Origin: CAVURW01 sp963743595
GTDB lineage: Bacteria > Verrucomicrobiota > Verrucomicrobiia > Methylacidiphilales > UBA1321
DNA: 20,891 bases
Reading direction: 5' to 3'
Assembly: GCA_963743595.1 (NCBI GenBank)
Contig: CAVURW010000273.1
Location: 1 to 20,891, forward strand
Of the stretch, positions 13,893 to 20,891 are shown in pieces. A model generated the notes under the pieces. The model saw nothing but the letters and a program-made list of their open reading frames with translations, was not told where the DNA came from and made no database searches. Each line of letters opens with the position of its first letter. Positions within the stretch are counted from its first letter, which is position 1. Made by a program: the position numbers and the translations under genes.

Positions 13893-16556
13893 CTAGATGT
13901 CGAGATTTCGTACGTTAAGAGCATTGTCTTCAATAAACTGCCGACGCGGTTCGACCACATCGCCCATTAATTTCGAGAACATTTCGTCCGCCTCAACCGC
14001 ATCGGAGACTTCCACTCGCAAGAGCCGGCGTTTCTGAGGATCCATCGTGGTTGAAAAAAGATCTTTCGCATCCATTTCACCCAACCCCTTGAATCGAGTG
14101 ATTTGCACGCCGCGCTGGCCCACCTCTTTCACGGAATCCCAGATCTCCGGGACCGCGTGGAGCGATTTGACTTTCTCGTTATCGCCTTCTCCTTCGATCA
14201 ACTGAAAAAGCGGCGTTTGAGACACCGCGTGGGTTCCAATATCCAGCCCGCGACGCTTCAAGGTTTGAAGCAGTTCCAGGGCAGCCTTGCTCTCGTGAAT
14301 CTCGACATGGATGCAGCGACGGCGCGGCACGTTCTTGGCCGGCTTTTCACGCAAGGCAGGCGCACCGTTTGTCGCGTGGCCGTTTCCATTTCCATTGCCG
14401 TTTCCATTCGGTTCGACGTTGGCTTCAACGACCGGAGCCGCCTCGCCTTCCAGTAAAGCATTGGGGTCTTCCAGCAAATGATCGAACACGCCCAAGTCGG
14501 GATTTCGGCGGGCAAAATCGCCTAATTCTGCGTCCGTGTGGAAATAATCGACCGCTTCCAGATTCCCATCGCGAACCTTTACCAGATGTCGCGGAAGCTC
14601 ACCGCTAATCGGATCGCGCTTCGCCAGATAATCGGAGAAGTAACCACCGTGACGTGCGATCGCCCGCGAGAATTTCTTCAGCGACTCCAATGAGCGCAGA
14701 AGTTCCAGGAGCGACTCGCCTTCAATGGTGCGGTTGTTGGCGAGGATCTTCAGCTTCACATCGTCGCTGCCGAACTTGATTAACATTCGATCGAGCTCCT
14801 GTTGACCATCGACGAATTCTTCCCGCTTTTTCCGTTTGATTTGGAACAGTGGGGGTTGCGCGATGTAAATAAAGCCGCGCCGAACCAGCTCTGGCATTTG
14901 GCGGAAAAAGAACGTCAGAAGCAGCGTCCGAATGTGCGATCCATCGATGTCCGCATCGGTCATGATGATGATCTTGTGGTAGCGGAGCTGTTCGATATTG
15001 AACCCGCCTTCGCCGCTTTCACCGATGCCCGTCTTAATGGCTTGAATCAGGGTGCGAATTTCCGCGTTTTGCAGGAAGCGATCGGGCCGTGATTTCTCAA
15101 CGTTCAAGAGTTTACCGCGAATGGGCAGAATCGCTTGCGTATGGCGGTTGCGTCCCTGTTTGGCGGAGCCACCTGCCGAATCACCCTCAACGATGAAGAG
15201 CTCGCTGTCCTCTGGGTTTCGGCTGGAACAATCCGAAAGTTTACCGGGCAAGCCCCCACCGGAAAGCGCACTCTTTCGCACCAATTCCCGTGCTTTCCTG
15301 GCCGCCTCACGAGCCCGCGCCGCGTTCAAGCAGTTATCGACCAAGCGCTTGGCAATTCCGGGGTTCGCATCGAAGTAGCTCATCAGCCCTTCGTACGTGA
15401 ACGAAGAGACGATGCTTTCCGCATCGGGAGAGAGTAGTTTTTCCTTGGTTTGCCCGCCAAATTGAGGCTTTGGGTGACGCACTGAAACCACTGCCACAAG
15501 ACCTTCGCGTGCATCGTCTCCAGAAAGCGAGGGGTCCTTGTCCTTCAGCAAGTTATTCGACTTTGCATATTGGTTGATAGCGCGAGTAATGGCAGTTCGA
15601 AAACCGGCTGAGTGCGTGCCGCCCTCGATATTGTAGACCGTGTTGGTGAAGCAATTAATCTGGTCATTTAGCGAGTCGTTGTATTGGAGAGCAATATCGA
15701 CCCGTACGTCCCTGGCAACGTCCTCAACCATGACCGCGCCTTCTTTAACGCGGGAGATACGGATCGGCTTGGGATGAAGCGTCTGCTTGTTCTTATTTAC
15801 TGATTCCACGAACTCCTCAAGGCCGTGCTTAAAATAGAACCTTTCCCGACTTGATCCTTCCAGTCGCTCGTCCATGAATGTTAATTCAAGACCCGGGCAC
15901 AGGAAGGCCAATTGGCGCAGTCTTGCAACAACGGTCTCATGCTTAAATTCGATCGTTTCTTTGAAAATAATGGGATCGGGCTTGTACGTAATCTTGGTTC
16001 CGGTCGTGGTACTGGTTCCGATCACTTCCAGTGGGCGCTTCGTAATTCCCCGCTCAAACCCAATCGCGTAAACCTTCCCATTTCGGCACACTTCGACTTC
16101 AAACCATTCAGAGACGGCGTTTACGCACTTGGCACCGACGCCGTGGGTTCCACCGGAGTAGATGTAACCACCTTGGTTGTACTTACCTCCGGTATGCAGT
16201 TTTGTGAGAACTAACTCCACTGCCGGCATGTCGAATTTCTTATGGTTCTCGACGGGAATACCGCGGCCCTCGTCGCGCAAGGAAATGGAGCCATCCACAT
16301 GGATCGTGACCTCGATTTTTTTGCCGTGCCCAGCCATATATTCGTCGACCGAATTATCAAGAACTTCGTTGATGCAATGGTGAAGCGCTTTTTCATCGGT
16401 TCCTCCGATGTACATTCCCGGCTTTTCCCTAACAGCTTCCAGTCCTTCCAGAGCACTGATTTGCTCGGCGCCGTAATCGCCCAAAACCTTCCCGGAATCG
16501 TTTAACTCCGCGTCTTCGTTATCAGGATTCAGGGTCAAATTCTTGTCTTCAGCCAT
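13893..16556 (-). CDS. gyrB: DNA gyrase subunit B
   Basis: 887 aa, complete. Domains in order: GHKL ATPase (Glu64 and Asn68 in NEVLDNSVDEYM, DEGRGIP at 95-101, ATP lid GGKYNQGGYIYSGGTHGVG about 123-141), transducer domain with FTNTVYNIEGGTHSAG (303-318) and QTK loop Q369-T370-K371, TOPRIM with EGDSAGG (457-463) and DADIDGSH (534-541), and the C-terminal GyrA-binding block RFKGLGEM (821-828). It is longer than the about 640-aa gyrB without insertion, because a 230-residue insertion lies within TOPRIM, as in E. coli. A Gly/Asn repeat linker (717-727, 14376-14408) sits inside it. With GyrA it would introduce negative supercoils using ATP. A putative promoter with a 17-bp spacer lies just upstream. 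A paralogue without TOPRIM is encoded two genes upstream. Confidence 0.97.
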   Translation of the reverse strand: MAEDKNLTLNPDNEDAELNDSGKVLGDYGAEQISALEGLEAVREKPGMYIGGTDEKALHHCINEVLDNSVDEYMAGHGKKIEVTIHVDGSISLRDEGRGIPVENHKKFDMPAVELVLTKLHTGGKYNQGGYIYSGGTHGVGAKCVNAVSEWFEVEVCRNGKVYAIGFERGITKRPLEVIGTSTTTGTKITYKPDPIIFKETIEFKHETVVARLRQLAFLCPGLELTFMDERLEGSSRERFYFKHGLEEFVESVNKNKQTLHPKPIRISRVKEGAVMVEDVARDVRVDIALQYNDSLNDQINCFTNTVYNIEGGTHSAGFRTAITRAINQYAKSNNLLKDKDPSLSGDDAREGLVAVVSVRHPKPQFGGQTKEKLLSPDAESIVSSFTYEGLMSYFDANPGIAKRLVDNCLNAARAREAARKARELVRKSALSGGGLPGKLSDCSSRNPEDSELFIVEGDSAGGSAKQGRNRHTQAILPIRGKLLNVEKSRPDRFLQNAEIRTLIQAIKTGIGESGEGGFNIEQLRYHKIIIMTDADIDGSHIRTLLLTFFFRQMPELVRRGFIYIAQPPLFQIKRKKREEFVDGQQELDRMLIKFGSDDVKLKILANNRTIEGESLLELLRSLESLKKFSRAIARHGGYFSDYLAKRDPISGELPRHLVKVRDGNLEAVDYFHTDAELGDFARRNPDLGVFDHLLEDPNALLEGEAAPVVEANVEPNGNGNGNGNGHATNGAPALREKPAKNVPRRRCIHVEIHESKAALELLQTLKRRGLDIGTHAVSQTPLFQLIEGEGDNEKVKSLHAVPEIWDSVKEVGQRGVQITRFKGLGEMDAKDLFSTTMDPQKRRLLRVEVSDAVEADEMFSKLMGDVVEPRRQFIEDNALNVRNLDI
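14376..14412 (-). repeat. Short Asn-Gly coding repeat inside the gyrB TOPRIM insertion
   Basis: A hexanucleotide-like repeat (alternating CCATTT/CCGTTT-type units on the plus strand) encodes an Asn-Gly run at residues 717-727 of GyrB, followed by a linker rich in Ala and Pro. It looks like a flexible linker within the species-specific insertion, prone to length change by slippage. Confidence 0.7.
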
Positions 16557-16564
16557 AGCTGGTG

Positions 16565-16593
16565 AGAATACTAATTTCTTACGCCTGACTCAA
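16565..16593 (-). promoter_or_regulatory. Putative gyrB promoter
   Basis: On the minus strand TTGAGT (16593-16588) and TATTCT (16570-16565) are separated by 17 bp, a good sigma-70-like spacing with 4 of 6 matches in each box. The -10 box ends 8 bp before the gyrB ATG, so the transcript would be almost leaderless, which fits the absence of a Shine-Dalgarno sequence. Confidence 0.35.
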
Positions 16594-16652
16594 CCTCTAA
16601 ATCCTTTAAAATGAGGGGTTTGAAGCCAAAAGCTTATATCTTTGCAAATCTG

Positions 16653-18413
16653 TCAGTGCGGGGCGTTCAATGCCGCTCGCGCTCCGGCAAAAAGGGGCGA
16701 ATTTGGATCAATCTCCGCCGCCTTTTCGTACTCAGCTAAGGCTTTATCCTTTTGGCCCATTTTGGCGTACGTGTTCGCGAGGTTAAAATGCGCTTGGAAA
16801 TAGTTCGGCTTAAGCGAAATGGCTGTCGAGAATTCCTCGATGGCCTCGTCATTCCGGCCCATTTCCGCGTACGTGTTGCCCAGATTAAGACGCGCCTCCG
16901 GGAAGTCCGGCGTAAACGCCAGCACGCGGTGAAACAGCTCGATTGCCTCATCGCTCCGGCCCGACTGCGCGCAAAGCGAGGCGAGGTTGTTGTAGGCTTG
17001 TGGATTTTCCGGATTGAGCGCTACCGCCATACGCAAATGCGGTTCCGCCTCTTCCCGGCGACTCTGAGCGATCAATACTGAGGCGAGATTGTTATGCGCT
17101 TCAGAGGAATAGGGGCTGGTTTGCACGGTGTCTGTCCAGAGCGAGTCCTCGTCCATAAACACCCCTTGTCTTGTGAAGTTCAGCCATAAAAACGGGGCGA
17201 AAATCAGGACGTATATGCCAATGATTCCGGCTAAGAAAGCGGGCCGCGCCTTGATTATGAGCAACGCCAAAACCGTGAGCTGAAGCGCCACGCCGATGAG
17301 TGGCAGATAGTAAAAACGGTCCGCCACGATTCGATAGAGCGGGACGAAATTCGAAACCGGCGCGAGGCTTACCCAGTAGAGAATTGCGCCGAATGCGGCG
17401 AGTCGGCTTTTCAGCGCCAGGCCGATTTGAACGTACAGCACGAACGAAAGTAAGAGCAGGGCCAGCGGCGTAGAAGGGGTGATGTTTTGCAACGTGTAAT
17501 CGGCGGAGAGTCCGAGCGGGCAAACCAGTTTCCCTATCATGAACGCCCAAAGCCGAGGCTGCGTAAGGATCGCCTCCAGGCGCGAGCCGCCCAGGAAATG
17601 GGGCGCGACTGAGCTGGGAAGGGCGAAGGCGAAACGCGCGGTCAAGAAGGCGATGACGACGAAGAACGAAGTCGCAAGGCACGCCAGCCAGCGGCCCTTT
17701 GATTCGCGCCAACGGAACAGAATCCAATATGCGGTGACGGCGCAGGGCACGACCAGACCGGCCTCCTTACACAGGACCGCGGCCAGTGAGCAGAACGCGA
17801 TCAGAAAGCCCGTTAGCGCCGATTTTCGTGGGCTTCCTCCGGGGAGCTCCATCGCGACAAACAGCGCCAGCAACGTGAAGAGCGTGACAAGCAGGTCGTT
17901 GCTGTAACTGATGTCCGATACGGGTTCGACGACGATCGGATGCAGGGCGAAAAACAGCGTGGACAGCGCCGCGAGCACGCGAACGTGCAGTCTGTTTTGA
18001 TTCTCAATCAAAAGCAGTCGGACCATGAGCACAAAAACAAGCCCGACGTTTAACGCGTGGAGCAAGTTGCTGCAGACGTGGTAACCGAAAGGATTTTTTC
18101 CCGACCACAGCGCAATGTTCATCAGGTAGAGCAGCTCACCGGGACGATCCGAGAGCAGAACTTTCATGCTCAGCACCTTGAGCGTGAGGACATCCACGAT
18201 GTGCGAGGGCACCGTGATGAAGCCTTCATTCAGAATTTCGACCCGCCCGTCATAGACGAAATCGGCACCGAGCGACGGCGCATAGATCAGAAACGTGACG
18301 ACCCCGAGAATAACCGCCAACCCCAGCAGCGGCGTCTCCGAAAGGAACCGAGCGATTCTTGTCGAAAATGAGCCGGGCGGAATGGTGCGCTTTTTCGTTG
18401 AACCGTTCGACAT
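16653..18413 (-). CDS. TMTC-like membrane glycosyltransferase with C-terminal TPRs
   Basis: 586 aa from the ATG at 18413. The longer frame up to 18488 would overlap the short GyrB-like gene by 29 bp and adds a Pro-rich non-conserved tail, so I prefer 18413, which has a weak GGTGG upstream. Residues 30-410 hold about nine or ten transmembrane segments with motifs typical of TMTC/GT-C proteins: ALHPIVVEPVSDISYSNDLL (157-174), CKEAGLVVP (215-223) and VPLYRIVADRFYYLP (357-371). The C-terminal part has four TPR units (about 437-470, 471-504, 505-538, 539-572), linked by WTDTVQTSPYSSEAHNNL. The family is expected to transfer mannose or another sugar from a lipid carrier to proteins or to be a related membrane protein; activity here is inferred. 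It lies between the GyrB-like gene (46 bp upstream) and gyrB (96 bp downstream). Confidence 0.8.
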   Translation of the reverse strand: MSNGSTKKRTIPPGSFSTRIARFLSETPLLGLAVILGVVTFLIYAPSLGADFVYDGRVEILNEGFITVPSHIVDVLTLKVLSMKVLLSDRPGELLYLMNIALWSGKNPFGYHVCSNLLHALNVGLVFVLMVRLLLIENQNRLHVRVLAALSTLFFALHPIVVEPVSDISYSNDLLVTLFTLLALFVAMELPGGSPRKSALTGFLIAFCSLAAVLCKEAGLVVPCAVTAYWILFRWRESKGRWLACLATSFFVVIAFLTARFAFALPSSVAPHFLGGSRLEAILTQPRLWAFMIGKLVCPLGLSADYTLQNITPSTPLALLLLSFVLYVQIGLALKSRLAAFGAILYWVSLAPVSNFVPLYRIVADRFYYLPLIGVALQLTVLALLIIKARPAFLAGIIGIYVLIFAPFLWLNFTRQGVFMDEDSLWTDTVQTSPYSSEAHNNLASVLIAQSRREEAEPHLRMAVALNPENPQAYNNLASLCAQSGRSDEAIELFHRVLAFTPDFPEARLNLGNTYAEMGRNDEAIEEFSTAISLKPNYFQAHFNLANTYAKMGQKDKALAEYEKAAEIDPNSPLFAGARAALNAPH

Positions 18414-18459
18414 ATCTGCCACCGCAAGATGACGGGTTACGGCGGGCGAAGAAAGGAAA

Positions 18460-19698
18460 TTAGGTGGAGGGCAGTGGGCCGAATACATGGGGAAGCTGAC
18501 GCATCAGCTGTTCCTGGGAAGGAGGTGTCCGGCCTTCGATCACATAAAGAATCTTTCGCGCTGTTTCTGGATTCGCGTTTAGAAATGCCAACCATGCCCG
18601 CCGAACGGCCATGTAAACGATGTGCCGAACCTCTGGCGAGCCGAGCTCCGCCTTGGTGCAACCGCCAAATTGCGGGTCCGAGTGCAGAACCGAGACCAGG
18701 GCGACCAAACCGCGTCGGTACGCGTTCGGCTTAATCGCAGATCCCGTCCAGGTACGCCCATCGTGTTCCCGAAATGCCTGCACAATTCCCGCCTGCAAAC
18801 CATCCACGTGCGTGCCCTCTTCCGGATTGGAAATGGTGTTCGTAAAACTGTGGATTGTCGTTTTCTCAGACATCGCGTATTGGAAGCAGATCTCGATTTC
18901 AATCTGCGCCTTTTCTGGAGCAGACCGTGCGATTCGCATTTTTTTTCGTAGCTTGATAAAAATCGGATCGTGCAATGGGACTTGCCGCTTCCGCAGTTCC
19001 GCCAGATACCCGATCAGGCCTTCTGGAAAATGGAACGTCTGAAGACGAGGGCTCTTCGTCAGCCGATTCATTAGTGTGAGCGTCAGCTTCGGAAATAGCC
19101 CGGCGAGTTCGCGCAATCGGTGTACGATCGCGTTTGCCTTAAATGTGGTCGTCTCCGTAAAGATCTGCGGATCAGGTCGGAAGGTGATTTTGGTGCCCGT
19201 TTGCGTCGACTCGCCGATAACCCTGAGTGGACTGGTCGTTTTGCCCCGCTCAAATCCGATCGAGTAGAGCTTGCCGCCACGCGCCACCTCAACGTCGAAC
19301 CAGAGCGATACGGCATTGACGCACTTGGCTCCCACGCCGCGGCTTCCACCCGAATAAACGTAGCCTCCTTGGCCATATTTACCACCAGCGTGGAGCCGAG
19401 AGAGCCTCAACTCAAGTAACGATAGATTTGAGTGCGGATCAATCTCAACGGGAATCCCGGAGCCATCGTCTTGGATGGAAATGGAACCGTCCGTGTTCAG
19501 CGTCAAATCGATTTTACTGCCGTGTCCGGCCATGAATTCGTCCATGGAGTTTGCGACCACTTCCCAAATGCATTGATGAAGCGCCCGATTATCGGTTCCA
19601 CCGAGGTACATTCCCGGCTTTTTTCGGACCGCCTCAAGACCAGACCAGTAGGGATTTTGATCAGAGTCTGGTATGACGGCAGACGGCAGTTCTTCCAT
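18460..19698 (-). CDS. Stand-alone GyrB-like protein: GHKL ATPase plus transducer, no TOPRIM
   Basis: 412 aa from the ATG at 19698 (MEELPSAV). The frame is open for 143 codons further upstream, but that part is basic, has no GyrB similarity and would cover the divergent small gene and nucleotidyltransferase, so it is not used. ATPase features are kept: PGMYLGG (28-34), WEVVANSMDE with Glu46, Asn50 and Asp53, DDGSGIP (77-83), the lid GGKYGQGGYVYSGGSRGVG (105-123) and GTKITFRPD (168-176). The transducer keeps FTNTISNPEEGTHVDG (285-300) and a QTK-type loop with Lys349, but its first residue is Cys347 instead of Gln. The protein ends just after the helix that leads to TOPRIM in GyrB, so it cannot cut DNA or bind GyrA in the usual way. 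By eye it is more than half identical to the neighbouring gyrB across the ATPase, pointing to an old duplication. Possible roles are a modulator or decoy of gyrase. Confidence 0.85.
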   Translation of the reverse strand: MEELPSAVIPDSDQNPYWSGLEAVRKKPGMYLGGTDNRALHQCIWEVVANSMDEFMAGHGSKIDLTLNTDGSISIQDDGSGIPVEIDPHSNLSLLELRLSRLHAGGKYGQGGYVYSGGSRGVGAKCVNAVSLWFDVEVARGGKLYSIGFERGKTTSPLRVIGESTQTGTKITFRPDPQIFTETTTFKANAIVHRLRELAGLFPKLTLTLMNRLTKSPRLQTFHFPEGLIGYLAELRKRQVPLHDPIFIKLRKKMRIARSAPEKAQIEIEICFQYAMSEKTTIHSFTNTISNPEEGTHVDGLQAGIVQAFREHDGRTWTGSAIKPNAYRRGLVALVSVLHSDPQFGGCTKAELGSPEVRHIVYMAVRRAWLAFLNANPETARKILYVIEGRTPPSQEQLMRQLPHVFGPLPST

Positions 19699-19830
19699 CG
19701 GAAAAGTGTATCGAAAACGGGCGGTTTTAGTGAGCGAAATCGGAGGGTAATCGGCCCAATTTTTGGGTGAGATTTTCGGCTTTCTGGAAACGTCTGTTAT
19801 GCACCGGCGCACCTGTGCTAATTTCACCCG

Positions 19831-20037
19831 GTGAACGTGAAGGAACAGAACATCGAGTGGCGTAAATCTCGACTTGCTGCGCGTCTTCTTTTGGCGAAGC
19901 AGCGCGGTCCGCTGAGCCCCCGTCGACAAGCCCTCGCGACACTGCTTGCCGCCGATCCCGCTGTTACAAATCGTCTCATCAAACATGCCCTTGCAGGGTT
20001 CTATGCCCGAAAACCCCACTCTATCCCGTTGGACTGA
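19831..20037 (+). CDS. Small basic protein preceding the nucleotidyltransferase-like gene
   Basis: 68 aa from a GTG at 19831. It is soluble and basic, with a predicted helical body (KSRLAARLLLAKQRGPLSPR and RRQALATLLAADPAVTNRLI). I do not recognise a family. The GC pattern in third positions and lack of rare codons suggest a real gene. It overlaps the nucleotidyltransferase-like gene by 35 bp if that begins at 20003, so the two may be translated as a pair. The upstream 132 bp also serves the divergent GyrB-like gene. A role as partner or antitoxin of the nucleotidyltransferase is a guess from arrangement only. Confidence 0.45.
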   Translation: MNVKEQNIEWRKSRLAARLLLAKQRGPLSPRRQALATLLAADPAVTNRLIKHALAGFYARKPHSIPLD

Positions 20038-20680
20038 TTCTTGGAGTCCGCAGGTCAACTTGGACACCCCAGCGGGGCGAGTTCTTGTCGATCTGGTTAA
20101 ATGTGTTCCGGAAGGCACCAAGATCACGCTCTTCGGGTCTGCGCCGCTTCAAGTCTGTCTGGCACCCACGTTTATAAGCGAGGACATCGATTGCTTTAGC
20201 CCATTGGATTTGGCGGATATTGTTCACAAGAATGGTCTCGGTGAAGGCGTGCGATCTCCGTATGTTCAGGTGTGTTACGACCTCAACTTCCGAACGTCCC
20301 CGCGTTGGCTGGGGCGAGCCGCGACCATCCCGCTCGAAGGGCGAATCTTAATTCTCCCGCACCCGATCGATATCTTGATCGGCAAGCTCCATCGACTTGA
20401 GCCGAAAGACTTAAAGGCCTTTCACCTCGTGAGGGATGTCACGGGGCACCCGACCGAATCGGAATTGATCGAAGAGCTTCAGGCTGCGGTCGACCTTTTC
20501 CGACCCGCTTTCGATGAAGAAGCCGGAGGCGATTTGAAGATCACCACTCGTATTCTTTGGAAGGAATTCTTTGGTCGAGACATTAACGTCCGCGACGAAA
20601 TCATCGCCCCAGCCTTGAGACTTCGTGAGCTGGGCTATTCGCCTGATCGTCCAAAGACGGACTACAAGTCACGTCTTTAG
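20003..20680 (+). CDS. Nucleotidyltransferase-fold protein (DUF6036/AbiEii-like)
   Basis: 225 aa from the ATG at 20003. An upstream frame to 19946 adds residues that shadow the small gene, so I use 20003. The nucleotidyltransferase signature is present: GS at 45-46 followed by SEDIDCF (D61, D63) with normal spacing, which gives two metal-binding acidic residues. PHPIDILIGKLHRLEPKDL (119-137) resembles the conserved lysine region of DUF6036 and AbiEii-type enzymes, which often transfer nucleotides to tRNA or proteins. No signal or membrane segment. It follows a small overlapping gene and precedes uvrB by 40 bp. Toxin-type activity is known in relatives, but other relatives have housekeeping or unknown roles, so the job here is open. 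Confidence 0.72.
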   Translation: MPENPTLSRWTDSWSPQVNLDTPAGRVLVDLVKCVPEGTKITLFGSAPLQVCLAPTFISEDIDCFSPLDLADIVHKNGLGEGVRSPYVQVCYDLNFRTSPRWLGRAATIPLEGRILILPHPIDILIGKLHRLEPKDLKAFHLVRDVTGHPTESELIEELQAAVDLFRPAFDEEAGGDLKITTRILWKEFFGRDINVRDEIIAPALRLRELGYSPDRPKTDYKSRL

Positions 20681-20720
20681 AGCATTCGTCTTTTTCTACG
20701 GATGCGGTACATTGCCGGTT

Positions 20721-20891
20721 ATGGAATTTCAGTTGGCGAGCACGTACAAACCAGAGGGCGATCAACCGCAGGCGATCGATAAGCTGGTGGCGCGTCTGAA
20801 GACGGGCGCGAAGCACAGCACGCTGCTCGGCGTGACCGGTTCCGGGAAGACCTTCACCATGGCGAACGTGATCGCGCAAATGCGGAAGCCG
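20721..20891 (+). CDS. uvrB: UvrABC system protein B, 5' end only
   Basis: 57 codons, open to the right edge. The N-terminus reads MEFQLASTYKPEGDQPQAID and is followed by Walker A GVTGSGKT (37-44), both diagnostic of UvrB, the helicase-like subunit that loads on damaged DNA with UvrA and recruits UvrC. The remaining 600 or so residues lie outside the window. The ATG at 20721 places the domain at the usual distance from the start. The 40-bp spacer after the nucleotidyltransferase gene shows no clear LexA box or Shine-Dalgarno, so its regulation cannot be read here. Confidence 0.96.
   Translation, partial: MEFQLASTYKPEGDQPQAIDKLVARLKTGAKHSTLLGVTGSGKTFTMANVIAQMRKP

Noticed and set aside
13760..13960. 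66-aa minus-strand frame between gyrB and the transglutaminase gene
   Set aside because: It is mostly overlap with the 3' end of gyrB and the 5' end of the transglutaminase gene and has no recognisable features; a 34-codon piece starting ATG near 13862 is too short to support.
18414..18488. Longer start of the TMTC-like protein
   Set aside because: It would overlap the GyrB-like coding region and adds a Pro-rich stretch with no membrane or family feature.
19699..20127. N-terminal extension of the GyrB-like protein to a start at 20127
   Set aside because: The extra 143 residues are basic, unlike any GyrB part, and lie opposite the small gene and the NTase gene; the GyrB homology begins after the ATG at 19698.
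1..20891. CRISPR arrays, tRNA genes, insertion sequences
   Set aside because: I saw no regularly spaced repeats, cloverleaf genes, transposase motifs or terminal inverted repeats.

Overview
The window (about 20.9 kb, moderate GC) reads as a chromosomal segment of a Verrucomicrobiota bacterium. Three things point there: a left-hand cluster that matches the Akkermansia Amuc_1100/1101/1102 pilus-like locus in order and protein architecture, a DUF5069 protein, and a TMTC-like TPR membrane protein beside gyrB. Genes on both strands mostly lack a strong Shine-Dalgarno sequence. No tRNA, rRNA, CRISPR array, insertion sequence or prophage is visible.

Layout. (1) 1-3348, minus strand: three tightly packed genes for an inner-membrane/periplasmic type IV pilus-like assembly: an Amuc_1102-like exported protein, a PilM-PilN-like fusion, and an Amuc_1100-like protein that runs off the left edge. 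(2) 3547-4069, plus: a DUF5069 gene ending in a good intrinsic terminator, with a palindrome and a leader hairpin upstream. (3) 4132-6255: a disturbed region with a DUF1963 (YwqG-like) gene split by a frameshift at a C-tract, a minus-strand multi-pass membrane protein preceded by a coding-like remnant, and about 500 bp of AT-richer non-coding DNA carrying three TTGAAACG boxes. (4) 6282-12838, plus: a compact carbohydrate-use locus: LacI-type regulator, sialate O-acetylesterase-like protein 1, GH79-like beta-glucuronidase, sialate O-acetylesterase-like protein 2, and a GH16 endo-glycanase. The first four genes overlap or nearly abut and all four enzymes carry export signals, so the locus probably acts extracytoplasmically on an acetylated, uronic-acid-containing polysaccharide. 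(5) 12880-19698, minus: a transglutaminase-like protein, full-length gyrB, a TMTC-like GT-C/TPR membrane protein, and a second, short GyrB-like protein. (6) 19831-20891, plus: a small protein overlapping a nucleotidyltransferase-fold protein, then the 5' end of uvrB.

The most unusual item is the stand-alone GyrB-like protein (18460-19698). It keeps the GHKL ATPase and transducer domains with their ATP-binding residues and the catalytic lysine, but ends cleanly before TOPRIM and has Cys in place of Gln in the QTK loop. It sits two genes from the genuine gyrB and is transcribed divergently from the small-ORF/nucleotidyltransferase pair. Other points of interest are the two divergent acetylesterase paralogues that bracket the GH79 gene, and the C-tract frameshift in the DUF1963 gene.
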